Shown in pieces: positions 16,938 through 25,488 of a stretch of 64,000 nucleotides of DNA. This DNA is from Inmirania thermothiophila. Its GTDB lineage: Bacteria > Pseudomonadota > Gammaproteobacteria > DSM-100275. The stretch covers positions 248,001 through 312,000 of the forward strand of contig NZ_RJVI01000002.1 of NCBI RefSeq assembly GCF_003751635.1, read 5' to 3'. Each line of letters opens with the position of its first letter. Position 1 is the first letter of the stretch. The translations under genes were made by a program, and so were the position numbers. A model generated the notes under the pieces. The model made no database searches. It was not told where the DNA came from and saw only the letters and a program-made list of their open reading frames with translations.

Positions 16938-17852
16938 TCAGTCGGCTGCCCGGGCTGCGGCGTCGTCCCCGGCGGGTGGGGCGGCGCCGAGGCCGATGCG
17001 CGCCTCCGGCAGGGCGAGGCGGATCTCGCGCCCGCTGAGGGGGCAGCGGAAGGCGAGGCCGTAGGCCACGAGGCGCATGCCCGGCGCCGCCGGCGCACCG
17101 GCGCCGTAGCGGGAGTCCCCCACCACGGGGTGGCCGAGGGCCGCGAAGTGGCGCCGGATCTGGTGCAGCCGGCCGGTGGTGATGAGGACGTCGACGAGGG
17201 TGCGGTCGTGCTCGGCGTCGTGGTCCAGGACCTCGTAGTCGGTGACCGCGGGCTTGCCGTCGAGGGGCAGGTCGATGCGCCCACGGGCGCCGTGGGCGGC
17301 GGCGAGATCGCCGTGGAGGAGGGCGCGGTAGCGCTTCTCGATGCGCTGCTGCTGGAAGAGGCGGGACAGCCCCGCCGCCGCCCGCCGCGAATGGGCCACC
17401 AGCATGAGCCCGGCGGCCTCGCGGTCCAGGCGGTGGACGAGGAAGACCGGGCGCCGTGTGGCCTTCTCCACCTGCCGCAGGAGGGCGCAGTGGTCGCCGT
17501 AGTCGGTGCCCTGGGCGAGAAGCCCCGCCGGCTTGTACCAGACGCCGTACTCGCCGAGGTCCTGGAACAGACGGGCCCGCGGCGGCTCGAGGGCGAGCAC
17601 CGCGGGGTCGTAGAAGAGCTCGAGGCGGTCGCCGACCCGGAGCTCGGTCTTGGCCCGGCGCAGCCGCCGGCGCGGCCCGAGTCCGTCCCGGCGGGCCCTG
17701 CGGAGCCATGCCGCGCCCTTGGACATGGCCTCTTTGACCGCGCTCTTGGACAGGCCGGTGTGGCGCGCGAGGAAGGTGCAGGCCTCGCGCGGGTCGTCGC
17801 GGCCGACCTCGCGCTTGAGCACGATGCGCTGTTCCGGACGGAGCGGGGCCAT
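16938..17852 (-). CDS. RluA-family rRNA/tRNA pseudouridine synthase
   Basis: 304-residue RNA-modifying enzyme. The catalytic motif HRLDREAAGLML carries the aspartate that attacks uridine. Family blocks include VWYKPAGLLAQGT before it and TGRLHQIRRHFAALGHPVVGD after it. An N-terminal segment of about 75 residues is S4-like (SAVKEAMSKGAAWL). ATG 17852 is the first start that fits the domain. It is divergent from gltX over 123 bases. The target uridine cannot be told from sequence. Confidence 0.9.
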   Translation of the reverse strand: MAPLRPEQRIVLKREVGRDDPREACTFLARHTGLSKSAVKEAMSKGAAWLRRARRDGLGPRRRLRRAKTELRVGDRLELFYDPAVLALEPPRARLFQDLGEYGVWYKPAGLLAQGTDYGDHCALLRQVEKATRRPVFLVHRLDREAAGLMLVAHSRRAAAGLSRLFQQQRIEKRYRALLHGDLAAAHGARGRIDLPLDGKPAVTDYEVLDHDAEHDRTLVDVLITTGRLHQIRRHFAALGHPVVGDSRYGAGAPAAPGMRLVAYGLAFRCPLSGREIRLALPEARIGLGAAPPAGDDAAARAAD

Positions 17853-17975
17853 GAGGGCTGGCGCTGCCTCGCGGGTTGCGTGGGGCGCGAAGGCTAGCGC
17901 GCGCCGCGCGGGCAGGCAAGGGGCGGGGGCGGGTGCTAGAATCCGCGCCTTTCGAGAGCACCGCGAGGACAGCCC

Positions 17976-19388
17976 ATGACGGTCCGTACCCGCTTCGCGC
18001 CCAGCCCGACGGGCTATCTGCACGTGGGCGGGGCCCGCACCGCGCTCTTCTCCTGGCTCTACGCGCGGCGCCACGGCGGCACCTTCATCCTGCGTATCGA
18101 GGACACCGACCTCGAGCGCTCCACCGCCGAGTCGGTCAACGCCATCCTCGAGGGCATGGCCTGGCTCGGCCTGGAGTGGGACGAGGGCCCCTTCTTCCAG
18201 ACCCGCAGGATGGAGCGCTACCGCGAGGTCATCGAGCGCCTCCTCGCCGAGGGCAAGGCCTACCGCTGCTACTGCTCCAGGGAGCGGCTGGAGGCGCTCC
18301 GGGCCGAGCAGCTCGCGCGCAAGGAGAAGCCGCGCTACGACGGGCTCTGCCGCGATCGCACCGACCACCCGGAGGGGCAGGCCTACGTGGTGCGCTTCCG
18401 CAACCCGCGCGAGGGCGCGGTGGTGGTGGAGGACCTGGTGCGCGGGCGGGTGGTGTTCGACAACCGCGAGCTCGACGACCTCATCATCGCCCGCTCCGAC
18501 GGCACCCCCACGTACAACTTCACGGTGGTGGTGGACGACCTCGACATGGCCATCACCCACGTCATCCGCGGCGACGACCACCTCGCCAACACCCCGCGCC
18601 AGATCAACATCCTGCGCGCGCTGGGGGCGACGCCGCCGGCCTACGCCCACGTCCCCATGATCCTCGGTCCGGACGGGCAGCGCCTGTCCAAGCGCCACGG
18701 CGCGGTGAGCGTCATGGAGTACCGCGAGCGGGGCTACCTGCCCGAGGCGCTGCTCAACTACCTGGTGCGCCTCGGCTGGTCCCACGGCGACCAGGAGATC
18801 TTCTCCCTCGACGAGATGATCCGGCTCTTCGACATCGCCGACGTCAACAAGGCGCCCTCGAGCTTCAACGAGGAGAAGCTCCTCTGGCTCAATCACCACT
18901 ACATCAAGGCCCTGGACCCGCAGCACGTGGCCCATCACCTGAGCTGGCACATGGGGCGGCTCGGCATCGACCCCGCCGCGGGGCCGGAGCTCGCCGACGT
19001 GGTGCTGGCGCAGCGCGAGCGCACCAAGACGCTGCGCGAGATGGCCGAGCGCAGCGCCTTCTTCTACCGCGAGCCCGCGGGCTACGACGAGAAGGCGGCG
19101 GCCAAGCACCTCACCGCCGAGGCGGCGCCGGTGCTCGAGGCGGTGCGCGTCCGGCTCGCCGGGCTCTCGCCCTGGACCCCGGAGCGCATCCACGAGCAGG
19201 TGGTGGCCACCGCCGAGGCGCTGGGCCTGAAGCTCGGGAAGGTGGCGCAGCCGATCCGGGTCGCGGTGACGGGGACCGCGGTCTCCCCGCCCATCGACCA
19301 GACCCTGGCCCTGCTCGGGCGGGAGCGGACGCTTGCGCGCATCGAGCGGGCGCTGGGCTGGATCGCGGGGCAGACGCAGGCGGGTTGA
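17976..19388 (+). CDS. gltX: Glutamate-tRNA ligase
   Basis: 470-residue class I aminoacyl-tRNA synthetase that charges tRNA-Glu. The HIGH-type motif is [13 protein letters not shown] at 6-18, and the KMSKS-type motif is RLSKRHG at about 240. The discriminating core contains [19 protein letters not shown], and the C-terminal anticodon-binding helical domain ends [19 protein letters not shown]. Length is normal for the bacterial enzyme. GAGGACAG precedes the ATG. tRNA-Ala and tRNA-Glu genes follow directly, so enzyme and substrate genes are clustered. Confidence 0.97.
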   Translation: MTVRTRFAPSPTGYLHVGGARTALFSWLYARRHGGTFILRIEDTDLERSTAESVNAILEGMAWLGLEWDEGPFFQTRRMERYREVIERLLAEGKAYRCYCSRERLEALRAEQLARKEKPRYDGLCRDRTDHPEGQAYVVRFRNPREGAVVVEDLVRGRVVFDNRELDDLIIARSDGTPTYNFTVVVDDLDMAITHVIRGDDHLANTPRQINILRALGATPPAYAHVPMILGPDGQRLSKRHGAVSVMEYRERGYLPEALLNYLVRLGWSHGDQEIFSLDEMIRLFDIADVNKAPSSFNEEKLLWLNHHYIKALDPQHVAHHLSWHMGRLGIDPAAGPELADVVLAQRERTKTLREMAERSAFFYREPAGYDEKAAAKHLTAEAAPVLEAVRVRLAGLSPWTPERIHEQVVATAEALGLKLGKVAQPIRVAVTGTAVSPPIDQTLALLGRERTLARIERALGWIAGQTQAG

Positions 19389-19429
19389 CAGCCCGGGCAG
19401 GTTTGCGTAGATTTCCGCGCTCACACGAC

Positions 19430-19505
<76 letters not shown>

Positions 19506-19513
19506 GCCACGCC

Positions 19514-19540
19514 GGGGGGCTGATGCATCAGCCCCCTTCG
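19514..19540 (+). terminator. Hairpin between tRNA-Ala and tRNA-Glu
   Basis: A perfect 22-base palindrome at 19515-19536 (GGGGGCTGAT and its complement). It can form a nine-pair stem with a TGCA loop and is followed by TTCGTT. It lies nine bases after the tRNA-Ala CCA end. It may terminate the gltX/tRNA-Ala transcript or mark a processing site; the U-tract is poor. Confidence 0.5.
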
Positions 19541-19561
19541 TTCATCCGGCGCCCGGTCTTC

Positions 19562-19638
19562 GTCCCCATCGTCTAGCCGGCCTAGGACCCAGCCCTTTCA
19601 AGGCTGTAACAGGGGTTCGAATCCCCTTGGGGACGCCA
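19562..19638 (+). tRNA. tRNA-Glu (TTC)
   Basis: Complete cloverleaf with acceptor GTCCCCA/TGGGGAC, discriminator G and encoded CCA. The anticodon stem is CAGCC/GGCTG with loop CTTTCAA (anticodon TTC), and the T arm is GGGGTTCGAATCCCC. It lies 56 bases after tRNA-Ala, beyond the hairpin, and close to gltX, whose product charges it. Confidence 0.97.
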
Positions 19639-19654
19639 TTCGCCCGTGTCCGGG

Positions 19655-20320
19655 TCAGTGGGCGGTGGGCAGGTTGGCGCGCGCCTCCCGCGCGATGTCC
19701 CGGACCTGCGGATCGGGGTCCTCGAGAAGGGCCTCCACCGGCCCCACCGCGGCCGGGGAGCCGGTGAGCCCGAGGTAGTGGGCGGCGTCGGCGCGGCGGG
19801 CCGGGCCCTCGCCCCGGGCGAGCTCCGCCAGGGCCTCGATCCATCCCTCCAGCAGCCCCTCCCGCGCCAGCATCTCCAGCAGCGCGTCGAGGCCGAGGCG
19901 GACCTTGAGGTCCAGGTCCTCCCGCGCCAGCAGGTGCAGCAGCGCCGGGGTCCAGCGGCCGGGGGCCTGGAGCACGCGCCGCTCCATGAGGCTCAGGCGG
20001 CCGCCGGCGAGCTCGCTTCGCACGTATTCGGCGTGACCTTCCACCGTGCCCGTGCGCTCGATCCAACGGCGCAGGGCATCGGGTCCGTGCAGGCCCTCGA
20101 GCTCAAAGGGGCCGAGGCGCAGCCACGGCACGCCGCGCAGGCCGAGGGCCTCGGCCCGTTCGGGGTGGCGGGCGAGGTCCACCACCTCCAGGCGCGCGAT
20201 CAGGCCCTCGCGCTGCAGCGCGGTCAGGAGGCGCTCCATGTGGGCGCAGTGGGGGCAGCCCGGGGCCACCAGGAGCTCGGCGGTGGGGGGCGGGGTGGGA
20301 TGCCGGCTGCTCGCGTGCAT
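19655..20320 (-). CDS. Thioredoxin-like protein with C-terminal HEAT repeats
   Basis: 221 residues. The N-terminal half has a thioredoxin/glutaredoxin-like fold with the redox pair C22-P-H-C25 (VAPGCPHCAHM) and a cis-proline site GVPWLRLG at about 60-67. From about 125 to the end come helical HEAT-type repeats (ADAAHYLGLTGSPAAVGPVEALLEDPDPQVRDIAREA). There is no signal peptide, so it is probably cytosolic. The start ATG 20320 has a weak ribosome site and could be a little later. The fold call is good. The partner is unknown; the repeats suggest protein binding. Confidence 0.75.
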   Translation of the reverse strand: MHASSRHPTPPPTAELLVAPGCPHCAHMERLLTALQREGLIARLEVVDLARHPERAEALGLRGVPWLRLGPFELEGLHGPDALRRWIERTGTVEGHAEYVRSELAGGRLSLMERRVLQAPGRWTPALLHLLAREDLDLKVRLGLDALLEMLAREGLLEGWIEALAELARGEGPARRADAAHYLGLTGSPAAVGPVEALLEDPDPQVRDIAREARANLPTAH

Positions 20321-20434
20321 GCTGCCAGCATGGACGCCGCGTGGGGTCCTGGCAATCTCCCTTCGGCGATAGTTGAGCAGGGCGCTCGGGAAAAGGGTCC
20401 GCCCGCGACGCGGCCCTGCCCCCCCGGGGCGGCC

Positions 20435-20914
20435 TCAGAAGAGCCCCAGGGCATCGCCGACGATGGACTCCACGAGGGCGTCCACGTCGGCCAGGGCCTT
20501 CCCGGAGCCCGGCGGCGCGAGGGGGGCGAGGCGCCAGTAGGCCACATGGACGAGGCCGGGGCGGTCGGCCAGCTCGTAGAGGGCGATGCGGTAGGGGCAG
20601 AAGGCGAGGTTGCGCGGGTCGGCCTCCACCATGGCGCGCGAGTAGCGCGCGGAGCAGAACTGGTAGACCTCGGCGCGACGGTAGACCTTGCGGGTGGCGC
20701 CGACGTCGCCTGCGGTGCGCGCCAGCATCTCGCCCACCCGCGAGATGTTGTCGATCACGAGCCCCTTGCCCTGGATGGCCTCCTGCAGGAAGGCGGCCAC
20801 CTCGTCGAAGGAGGCCTGCACCGTGCGCACCACCAGCGTCTCGCCGGCGGCGGCGCGGTCGGCGGCAAGGGCCAGAAGCAGGGCGGCGAGGGCGGCAACG
20901 AAGGCTCGAGGCAT
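20435..20914 (-). CDS. DUF302-domain exported protein
   Basis: 159 residues with an N-terminal signal peptide (MPRAFVAALAALLLALAADR, likely cleaved after AAAG). It then has the DUF302 pattern: VQASFDEVAAFLQEAIQGKGLVIDNISRV (cut here by function, positions about 33-61), CPYRIALYEL near 107-116 and a C-terminal helix. DUF302 proteins are small, often periplasmic, and of unknown function; some accompany sulfur or heme metabolism genes. GGAGGAGC lies before the ATG. The next gene downstream on this strand is the thioredoxin/HEAT protein. Confidence 0.82.
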   Translation of the reverse strand: MPRAFVAALAALLLALAADRAAAGETLVVRTVQASFDEVAAFLQEAIQGKGLVIDNISRVGEMLARTAGDVGATRKVYRRAEVYQFCSARYSRAMVEADPRNLAFCPYRIALYELADRPGLVHVAYWRLAPLAPPGSGKALADVDALVESIVGDALGLF

Positions 20915-20994
20915 GGCCTGGCTCCTCCATCGGGTTGACGTGGGTATGCCGGAAGGGTAGTCGAGTCGAGGGCGATCCGCGCGTCCGGGCAGGG

Positions 20995-21693
20995 GTGAAG
21001 GACCAGTACGTCGGCGACGTCAACGACTACCTCAAGTACGGGCTGCTGCGGGCGGCCGCCCGGGCGGGAACGCGCCTGCTGGTGGCGTGGATGCGCACCC
21101 CGCCGGACGGGGGCACGCACGGGCGGCGGCGCGGCTATCTGAGGCGCCCCGAGGCTTGGCGCGACGCCGACCCGCCGCTCTTCGACGCCCTGGCCGCCGC
21201 CACCGCGCCGTCCCTCGCGTGGGTCGAGGGCTCGGGGCTGCTGCCCGGCGCCCGCTTCTTCGGCGACGCGGTCCCGGCGGGGCGGGCGGCGCGGGCCGCC
21301 TGGCGCAGGCGGCTGCTCGCGGCCGCGGCGGATGCCGACCTCGTCTTCCTCGATCCCGACAACGGCCTCGCCGTCCCCTCGGTGCCGCCCGGGCGCGCGG
21401 CCTCCGCGCGCTACGTCTACCCGGAGACCGTGGCCGGGCTGTGGGCGGCGGGGCGGGCGGTGCTCGTGTTCCAGCACTTCGCGCGGCGGCGACGGGAGGT
21501 GGAGATCGCGCGGCGGTCGGCGCAGATCCAGGCGCTGACCCCGGGCGGCGACCACCTGGTCTTTGCCGGTGCGCACGCCTTCTTCCTGCTCGCCGCCCCG
21601 CGGGCGCAGGCCGTGCGGTGGGCGGCGGTGACCCGGGAGGTGGCGGGGCGCTGGGGTGAGCGGCTGGCGGTGGTGCGGGCGCGGCGGCCCTGA
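20995..21693 (+). CDS. Hypothetical protein, DYLKYGLLR/DPDNGL family
   Basis: 232 residues, function not recognised. It opens KDQYVGDVNDYLKYGLLR and has VFLDPDNGLAVPSV in the middle and LVFQHFARRRREVE after it. The order (aromatic-rich N-terminus, acidic DPDNG loop after a beta strand, FQH) recalls a Rossmann-type nucleotide or methyltransferase fold, but no AdoMet glycine loop is visible. GTG 20995 is chosen because the conserved-looking start follows it at once; a TTG at 20935 would add 20 unlikely residues. Divergent from the DUF302 gene. Codon use is like its neighbours, so it is real. Confidence 0.65.
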   Translation: MKDQYVGDVNDYLKYGLLRAAARAGTRLLVAWMRTPPDGGTHGRRRGYLRRPEAWRDADPPLFDALAAATAPSLAWVEGSGLLPGARFFGDAVPAGRAARAAWRRRLLAAAADADLVFLDPDNGLAVPSVPPGRAASARYVYPETVAGLWAAGRAVLVFQHFARRRREVEIARRSAQIQALTPGGDHLVFAGAHAFFLLAAPRAQAVRWAAVTREVAGRWGERLAVVRARRP

Positions 21694-21709
21694 GGGGTGG
21701 CGCGCCCGT

Positions 21710-22291
21710 TCAGGCCGGCAGCAGCCAGGCGCGGGCGAGGGCGGCCAGCCCGAAGACGGCGAAGAGGGCGGCCGCACCCCGATGCATCCAGCCCGGCGGA
21801 AGGCGGCGCAGCAGCGTGCCGCCGACGGCGATGCCGAGGCCGGAGACCGCCCACAGGGCGAGGGTGCCGCCGGTGAAGACGGCCGCGGGGTCGCCGCCGC
21901 CTGCGGCGAGGGCCACCATGGCGAGCTGGGTCTTGTCGCCAAGCTCCGCGAGCAGGATGAGGCCGAAGCTGGCGAGGAAGGCGCTGCGCGCGGCGGTGCC
22001 GGCGGGCCGCTCCGCCCCGTCCCCGCCCGCCTCGCGCCAGGTGCGCCAGGCGAAGACCAAAAAGAGCAGGCCCGCGGCGGTGAGCACCGCCCGTTCGGGG
22101 AGGAGGCGGTCGAGGGCGGCGCCTGCGAGCACGGCCAGGGCGTTGAGGACGGCGAAGGCGGCGAAGACCCCGGCGAGCACCGGCCGCACCGGGTAGCGGT
22201 GGGCGAGCGCCATCGCCATGAGCTGGGTCTTGTCCCCCATCTCGGCGGCGAAGATCAGGGCGAAGGAGGAAAGGGCCAGGGTCGGATCCAT
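21710..22291 (-). CDS. GDT1/TMEM165 family cation exchanger
   Basis: 193-residue inner-membrane protein of the UPF0016 (GDT1/MneA) family, which exports Mn2+ or Ca2+ in exchange for protons. It has two homologous halves, each with the signature E-x-G-D-K-T: AAEMGDKTQLMAMALA and LAELGDKTQLAMVALA. They are separated by a polar loop, as is typical. ATG 22291 begins MDPTLALSSFALIFAAEMGD; the longer frame adds only polar sequence. It converges on the unknown gene upstream of it. Manganese efflux is the likeliest role by family. Confidence 0.9.
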   Translation of the reverse strand: MDPTLALSSFALIFAAEMGDKTQLMAMALAHRYPVRPVLAGVFAAFAVLNALAVLAGAALDRLLPERAVLTAAGLLFLVFAWRTWREAGGDGAERPAGTAARSAFLASFGLILLAELGDKTQLAMVALAAGGGDPAAVFTGGTLALWAVSGLGIAVGGTLLRRLPPGWMHRGAAALFAVFGLAALARAWLLPA

Positions 22292-22470
22292 GGCGGTGCG
22301 GCTCCCGGGACGGCGGCGGGCAAGGGTAGCCGCGTCGGGAAGGGCGGGCAAGGCGGGCACCCCGGGGCGGTGTCGCTGGTCCATACTGGCGGAGGCTGTC
22401 GGCACGAGGAGCGGACGATGCACGAGCGGCCGGGCGGAGCACCGCAGCCACGGGCGACGGGAGGGCGCTG

Positions 22471-23124
22471 ATGGACCTCGCCTCTCTTCAGGAGACCCTG
22501 CAGCAGATCTACGACGTCGATCCCGGGCACGACGTGCGCCGCTTCGTGATCACCGACGCGCGTCTCGCCCGGATCCTCGGTGGCGGGCGCGAGTCGCCGG
22601 AGCGGCTGCTGGTGCGCTGCGAGGCGGGTGAGGTGGCGCTGTCGCTCTACATCGACGAGGCCGTGCTCGCCCGGCTGCGGCGCGACGATCCGCTCCGCGA
22701 GCTGCACCCCGGCAACCTCGCCGACTTCTGTACCGCCCTCGAGGGGGTGAGCCATTTCGTCTACCTGGCCTTCCACGCCGGCCACGACCGGCCGGTGACG
22801 CGCCTGGAGCTGGAGCTGCAGGCCGAGGTGGACAAGTACGTGACCGCGGCGGCGCTCATGGTGCGCCAGCGCCGCCGGCTGCCGCCCCGGGCCCTGCGCC
22901 GGCGCCTGTTCCATCACGTGCGCTTCGCCGCCGGGATGCCGGCGGAGGAGCTGCGCCGCTACTGGTGGGCCAACCGCTACGCCGATCTCTACTGTGCCGG
23001 GATCGAGCGGGTGCTCCGGCAGGGGCCGCGGCTGCCGCCCCTCGCCAACGAGCTGCGCCGCTTCTACCGCCTGCCGCAGGCGGGCAAGATCGCCCGCGCC
23101 CGGCGCTTCGCCGCAGGCCCCTGA
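22471..23124 (+). CDS. Conserved hypothetical protein
   Basis: 217 residues, no domain recognised. It opens MDLASLQETLQQIYDVDPGHDV and has an acidic/hydrophobic middle (SLYIDEAVLARLRRDD, FCTALEGVSHFVYLAFHA). The C-terminal third is basic and helical (RQRRRLPPRALRRRLFHHV, YWWANRYADLYC), and could bind nucleic acid. It has no membrane segments and no signal peptide. GGGAGGGCGC precedes the ATG. It is convergent with the short gene beside dapE. Coding potential is supported by codon pattern and the ribosome site. Confidence 0.7.
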   Translation: MDLASLQETLQQIYDVDPGHDVRRFVITDARLARILGGGRESPERLLVRCEAGEVALSLYIDEAVLARLRRDDPLRELHPGNLADFCTALEGVSHFVYLAFHAGHDRPVTRLELELQAEVDKYVTAAALMVRQRRRLPPRALRRRLFHHVRFAAGMPAEELRRYWWANRYADLYCAGIERVLRQGPRLPPLANELRRFYRLPQAGKIARARRFAAGP

Positions 23125-23133
23125 GCGGCGGGC

Positions 23134-23442
23134 TCAGGACGCCGGCGCCGCGAGCATCTCCTCGAGCCAGGCGCGCACGCGGCGGCGGCAGACCACGGGG
23201 TCGCAGCCCGGGCGAAGCCGGGGCGCAAGCAGGGTGCGCAGGGTCTCCTCCTCGACGTCGAGCAGCGCCACCAGCGCCACCAGCGTGCGCTCGCGCTCGT
23301 TGCGCGCCGCCTGCAACAGCTCAACGGTGGAGCGGCCCTCCAGATGGCGGCGGCGCAGGACCTCCCGCAGGGCCGCCGCCTCCACCTCGCAGAAGCAGCG
23401 CGCGGGTCTTGCCGTCGCGTCGAGCCTCTTCGTCGCCTCCAT
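23134..23442 (-). CDS. Small hypothetical protein downstream of dapE
   Basis: 102 residues, not recognised. The sequence is mostly helical (EVEAAALREVLRRRHLEG, TLVALVALLDVEEETLRTLL) with three cysteines (FCEV, GCDPVVC). ATG 23442 is preceded by GCAGGGGA. It lies 67 bases after the dapE stop on the same strand and probably shares its transcript. The open frame extends far upstream through dapE, but only this last segment has coding character of its own. Confidence 0.6.
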   Translation of the reverse strand: MEATKRLDATARPARCFCEVEAAALREVLRRRHLEGRSTVELLQAARNERERTLVALVALLDVEEETLRTLLAPRLRPGCDPVVCRRRVRAWLEEMLAAPAS

Positions 23443-23509
23443 GGTGGCGTCCCCTGCCTTCGCGCTGCTGTGATCTTCGACCCCCCGCGGCGCGGCCGGT
23501 TCGGCCGCC

Positions 23510-24643
23510 TCAGCCGGGGGCGAGCAGGGTCTCGATGATGCGCCCGTAGACCTCGGCCAGGCGCTCGAGATCCGCCACCGCCACGCGCTCGTCCACCTGA
23601 TGGATGGTGGCGTTGAGCGGGCCGAGCTCCACGACCTGGGCCCCGGCCGCGGCGAGGAAGCGCCCGTCCGAGGTGCCGCCCCCGGTGGAGCAGCGCGGGC
23701 GCAGGCCGCAGACCGCCTCCACCGCGTCCAGCACCGCCGCGAGCAAGGGCCCGCCGCGGGTGATGAAGGGCTGCGACGGCGGATCCCAGGCGAGGCGGTA
23801 GCGCAGGCGGTGGCGGTCGAGGATCGCGCGCACAGCGCGCTCCAGGGAGGCCGGATCCTGGCCGGGGGCGTAGCGGAAGTTGAAGCGCACCGTGAGCTCC
23901 CCCGGGATGACGTTGTCGGCGCCGGTGCCGGCGTGCAGGTTGGAGATCTGGAAGCTGGTGGGCGGGAAGTCCTCGTCGCCCTCGTCCCAGCGGGCGGCGC
24001 AGAGCTCGGCCAGCGCGGGCGCCGCCCGGTGCACGGGGTTGTCGGCGCGCTCGGGGTAGGCGACATGGCCCTGGACGCCGACAACGGTGAGGGTGCCGTT
24101 GAGGGAGCCGCGCCGCCCGTGCTTGACCACGTCGCCGAGGCGCTGCTCGCTGCTCGGCTCGCCCACCAGGCACCAGTCGACGGCCTCGCCGCGCGCCCGC
24201 AGCGTCTCCACTACGCGGGCGGTGCCGTCCACCGCCGGCCCCTCCTCGTCGCTGGTGAGCAGCAGCGCCAGCGAGCCCGCAGGGCGGGGGTGGCGGGCGG
24301 CGAAGCGCTCGGCGGCCACCACCATCGCCGCCACCGCGCCCTTCATGTCCGCGGCCCCGCGCCCGTGCAGGAAGCCGTCGCGCACCGTGGGCTCGAAGGG
24401 CGGGGTGTGCCAGGCCGCGGCGGGTCCCGGGGGCACCACGTCGGTGTGGCCGGCGAGCACCAGGAGCGGGCGGCGCGCGCCGAGGCGCGCCCAGAGGTTG
24501 GCCACGGGCCCGTGGGGGTGGTGCTCGATGGCGAAGCCGGCCGCCGCCAGGCGCTCGGCGACGAGGGCCTGGCAGCCGGCGTCCTCCGGCGTGACCGAGG
24601 GGCGCCGGATCAGCTCGCAGGCGAGGTCGAGGACCGCCGACAC
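23510..24643 (-). CDS. dapE: Succinyl-diaminopimelate desuccinylase
   Basis: 377-residue di-zinc M20-family hydrolase that removes succinate from N-succinyl-LL-diaminopimelate in lysine and peptidoglycan synthesis. Metal and catalytic sites are visible: [11 protein letters not shown] (His-Asp), [14 protein letters not shown] (bridging Asp), TSDEEGPA (general-base Glu pair), and [11 protein letters not shown] near the C-terminus. Length is normal. It starts four bases after the dapD stop, so the dap genes are one unit. Confidence 0.96.
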   Translation of the reverse strand: MSAVLDLACELIRRPSVTPEDAGCQALVAERLAAAGFAIEHHPHGPVANLWARLGARRPLLVLAGHTDVVPPGPAAAWHTPPFEPTVRDGFLHGRGAADMKGAVAAMVVAAERFAARHPRPAGSLALLLTSDEEGPAVDGTARVVETLRARGEAVDWCLVGEPSSEQRLGDVVKHGRRGSLNGTLTVVGVQGHVAYPERADNPVHRAAPALAELCAARWDEGDEDFPPTSFQISNLHAGTGADNVIPGELTVRFNFRYAPGQDPASLERAVRAILDRHRLRYRLAWDPPSQPFITRGGPLLAAVLDAVEAVCGLRPRCSTGGGTSDGRFLAAAGAQVVELGPLNATIHQVDERVAVADLERLAEVYGRIIETLLAPG

Positions 24644-24647
24644 CGGC

Positions 24648-25472
24648 TCAGTCCACGTCCCGCAGCAGCTCGTTGATGCCCACCTTGGCGCGCGTCTGGG
24701 CGTCCACCTGCTTGACGATGACGGCGCAGTAGAGGGCGTAGCGGCCGTCCTTGGAGGGCAGGCTCCCGGGGACCACCACCGAGCCCGCGGGCACGCGGCC
24801 GTAGCTGATCTCGCCGGTGAGGCGGTTGTAGATCTTGGTGCTCTGGCCGATGTAGACGCCCATGGAGATCACCGAGCCGCGCTCGACGATGACGCCCTCG
24901 ACGATCTCGGAGCGGGCGCCGATGAAGCAGTCGTCCTCGATGATGGTGGGGCGGGCCTGGAGCGGCTCGAGGACGCCGCCGATGCCGACGCCGCCGGAGA
25001 GGTGGACGTTCTTGCCGATCTGGGCGCAGGAGCCGACGGTGGCCCAGGTGTCCACCATGGTGCCGCTGTCGACGTAGGCGCCGATGTTGACGTAGCTCGG
25101 CATGAGCACGCAGTTGGGGGCGACGTAGGCGCCGCGCCGCACGGTCGCCGGCGGCACCACGCGCACCCCCTCGGCGGCGAAGCGCTCGGCGTCGTAGCCC
25201 GCGTGCTTGAGGGGGACCTTGTCGTAGAAGCGGGTGTGGCCGCCCTCGATGACCTGGTTGGGGTAGAGGCGGAAGGAGAGCAGCACCGCCTTCTTGAGCC
25301 ACTCGTGCACCACCCAGGCGCCGTCGATGCGCTCAGCCACGCGCAGCTCGCCGCGGTCGAGGCGGTCGAGGACCTCGTCGACGGCCTCGCGGAACAGCTC
25401 CGGGGCCTTGTCCGGGCCGAGCTCGGCGCGCGCCGCCCAGGCCTCCTCGATGGTCTGCTGCAGGTCGTACAT
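24648..25472 (-). CDS. dapD: Tetrahydrodipicolinate N-succinyltransferase
   Basis: 274-residue left-handed beta-helix enzyme that transfers succinate from succinyl-CoA to tetrahydrodipicolinate in the DAP pathway. Many hexapeptide repeats run from about 100 to 220 ([35 protein letters not shown]). The N-terminal helical domain is [15 protein letters not shown] 25472 has a perfect AGGAGG eight bases upstream; the frame is open further, but that sequence belongs to dapC in another frame. Confidence 0.97.
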   Translation of the reverse strand: MYDLQQTIEEAWAARAELGPDKAPELFREAVDEVLDRLDRGELRVAERIDGAWVVHEWLKKAVLLSFRLYPNQVIEGGHTRFYDKVPLKHAGYDAERFAAEGVRVVPPATVRRGAYVAPNCVLMPSYVNIGAYVDSGTMVDTWATVGSCAQIGKNVHLSGGVGIGGVLEPLQARPTIIEDDCFIGARSEIVEGVIVERGSVISMGVYIGQSTKIYNRLTGEISYGRVPAGSVVVPGSLPSKDGRYALYCAVIVKQVDAQTRAKVGINELLRDVD

Positions 25473-25488
25473 GGCGATCCTCCTGGTG

